Positions 62,490 through 64,000 of a stretch of 64,000 nucleotides of DNA are shown one piece after another. The stretch is from Brugia malayi (lineage: Eukaryota; Nematoda; Chromadorea; Rhabditida; Onchocercidae), in NCBI RefSeq assembly GCF_000002995.4, contig NW_025062478.1:3758001-3822000 (forward strand), given 5' to 3'. The notes below the pieces were generated by a model, which searched no databases, was not told the DNA's origin, and saw only the letters and a list, made by a program, of their open reading frames with translations. The translations under genes were made by a program, and so were the position numbers. Every line of letters starts with the position of its first letter. The stretch's first letter is position 1.

Positions 62490-64000
62490 ATTTTGAAATT
62501 AACATTGTTGTCATATATTTTTTCTTTTTTACAAATGCTTTTATAAAAAAATTGTTTACTTATTTTTTTTGTTTTGTTTAATTACTCATTCAAAGAACAA
62601 TCTTAACTAGCAATCAAAAAGTGAAGAGATTCCGATGTTTTTAAATAATTTTTTTTTAGCTCTAATATTTGATTAAATTTTGCTTAAACGCAAATATAAA
62701 AAAAAATTATTAGAAATAAGAGGAGAAGAAAGACTTTAAAGATATTTTCTTGTATTTAAAATGAACCAATAATTAATTTTAATTCGATTAAAAAAAGATT
62801 AAAAATAATTTTATTTTGCATTAAGGAATTATAGTTTAAAATAATACATTACTTATTGATGGCTAATGAAACTACTAAAAGATTTAATTAGATGAAATGA
62901 TGAGAAATTGAATATAAGTTTATATCTCGTCGAATTTATTGATTTATGTCTTAAAATACGCTCAGATCAATAAGGTCAAAGGTAAAAGCTTTTTTTCCTT
63001 TTTGATTTTGATCAAGTTTGGATCAAATAATTTGTCAATTTGTCAATTAACAGACTTTCCTAATTTCTTTAATAATTACATTGATTAATTGATTTTTTTT
63101 CTCTCACTTATCCATTAATTTATTCTAAATTTTAATTCAAATATTAATTATTCGCATATTATGCATAATTAGAATCAAATTAACAAATAATCGAATTACT
63201 GATAAATGATAGAATTACACTAAATTTTATTATATTTTCTTATTTGAATATAATTCCAAAATGAACCATTAATTAATTTTAAAACCATCAATTAATTAAT
63301 TGGTTGTATCCAATTTCCTTTTTTTAATTATAAATTTTATTCCAAAATATTTCACAAGGAGAATTCTTTTTTTTTAAGCTCAAATGATAATAATTATAAA
63401 ATGAATAGTTACTTCTTCTTGAGCGCTATAATATTCAAAAATTGCTATCATTTTTGTAGAAAATGATCAGATCAAAGAATTTTGCCGCCGTTACGATAAA
63501 CCGAATTCTTTCCTTTTTTTAAAAATTTTCTTAGGGACAAAAAAAAAGAAAAAGTAAAATTGAAAGTTTTATTCAATTTCTTCTTTCTTTTTTTATTTAT
63601 AAGTTTTATTTCAAATAATATATGGTTGAATGAGTTCTTGAGTATTAATTTTCTTTTTTTTACATTTTTTAAAGATATTTATTAGAAAAAAAAAAAAATG
63701 AAAAGTAGTAATTTATAATATTTTTGTAATATTTCCATACGAATTATTAGAAATTTTAAGTAAAAAAATTTAGAAAATTTTAAGAATTTAATTTATTCAT
63801 AATAACTTTTATACTTTCATTGAAAATGTAAAATTAATTATTTCATTTTAAATGATATATGATTGAATGAACTTTTAAATAATAAATTTCTTTCTTTTAT
63901 ACTTTTTTTTCTTTTTTTAAAATATTTATAACAAAATTTTTTGGATATAAAAGGAAAGGATAAAAAAAAAGATTTAAAAATTCTCTATACGATAATTATC

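Larger units (their letters stand above)
50889..64000. other. 13-kb region without a firm gene (5' flank or long 5' introns of the large gene)
   Basis: No exon of confident quality was seen. The region holds an inverted repeat copy, GA/CT microsatellites (52902-52952, 56391-56455, 57110-57140, 57345-57385, 59362-59388), several tandem arrays annotated separately and long A/T runs (for example 51901-51928). A weak chain of candidate minus-strand exons is listed as its own entry. Confidence 0.45.

Noticed and set aside
63430..63560. Plus-strand stretch reading FVENDQIKEFCRRYDKPN
   Set aside because: It is GC-richer and protein-like, but there is no clear acceptor, donor or neighbouring exon, and it runs into low-complexity sequence. 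It could be an exon of a gene beyond the window.

Overview
The window looks like nuclear DNA of a nematode, possibly a clade III (spirurid) species. It is extremely AT-rich, with homopolymer runs and GA, AAT and GAT microsatellites throughout. Genes are split into short exons (about 70-200 bp), introns often run to several kilobases, and most 3' splice sites end in a nematode-like TTTCAG. The species call is an inference; the exon and intron structure is read directly from the sequence. No tRNA, rRNA, CRISPR array, prophage or bacterial-type operon was seen. Every gene model here was joined by hand from open frames, splice-site dinucleotides and codon phase.

Layout from left to right. (1) About 1.0-1.6 kb, minus strand: the last two exons of an unrecognised gene. 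(2) 3.6-5.4 kb, plus strand: a protein with a RING finger followed by a PHD finger and an acidic tail. (3) 6.6-8.2 kb, plus strand: the N-terminal part of a UTP6-like (U3 snoRNP/HAT-repeat) gene. It has an awkward exon 2/3 junction and stops early beside an inverted-repeat element. (4) 8.2-12.7 kb: no gene, with a long polypurine tract and GA microsatellites. (5) 12.7-15.7 kb, plus strand: a Cys-rich protein with one divergent Kunitz domain and a Pro/Thr-rich tail; the signal-peptide exon was not found. (6) 17.3-26.9 kb, minus strand: a complete nine-exon, 406-residue class A GPCR that most resembles GnRH/AKH-type receptors. It stops right after TM7 and carries a 2.5-kb higher-order satellite in its fourth intron. 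(7) 26.9-38.8 kb: about 12 kb with no gene. (8) 38.9-50.9 kb, minus strand: a sixteen-exon gene for a protein of about 1,776 residues. Ankyrin-like sequence is embedded in long arrays of short alternating beta-strands that look like a beta-solenoid, and 59% of the protein comes from a single 3.13-kb exon. A 40-copy 21-bp minisatellite fills one of its introns. (9) 50.9-64 kb: no firm gene, but there are weak candidates for 5' exons and several tandem arrays, including seven apparently identical 62-bp units.

The genes look like a typical eukaryotic mix with unrelated jobs: ribosome biogenesis, ubiquitin/chromatin, secreted inhibitor-like protein, neuropeptide signalling. The most unusual item is the large ankyrin plus beta-solenoid gene, which I could not assign to any named family. 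The second is the UTP6 locus, where a frame conflict, a 25-bp perfect hairpin and an inverted-repeat insertion coincide with loss of more than half of the expected protein.
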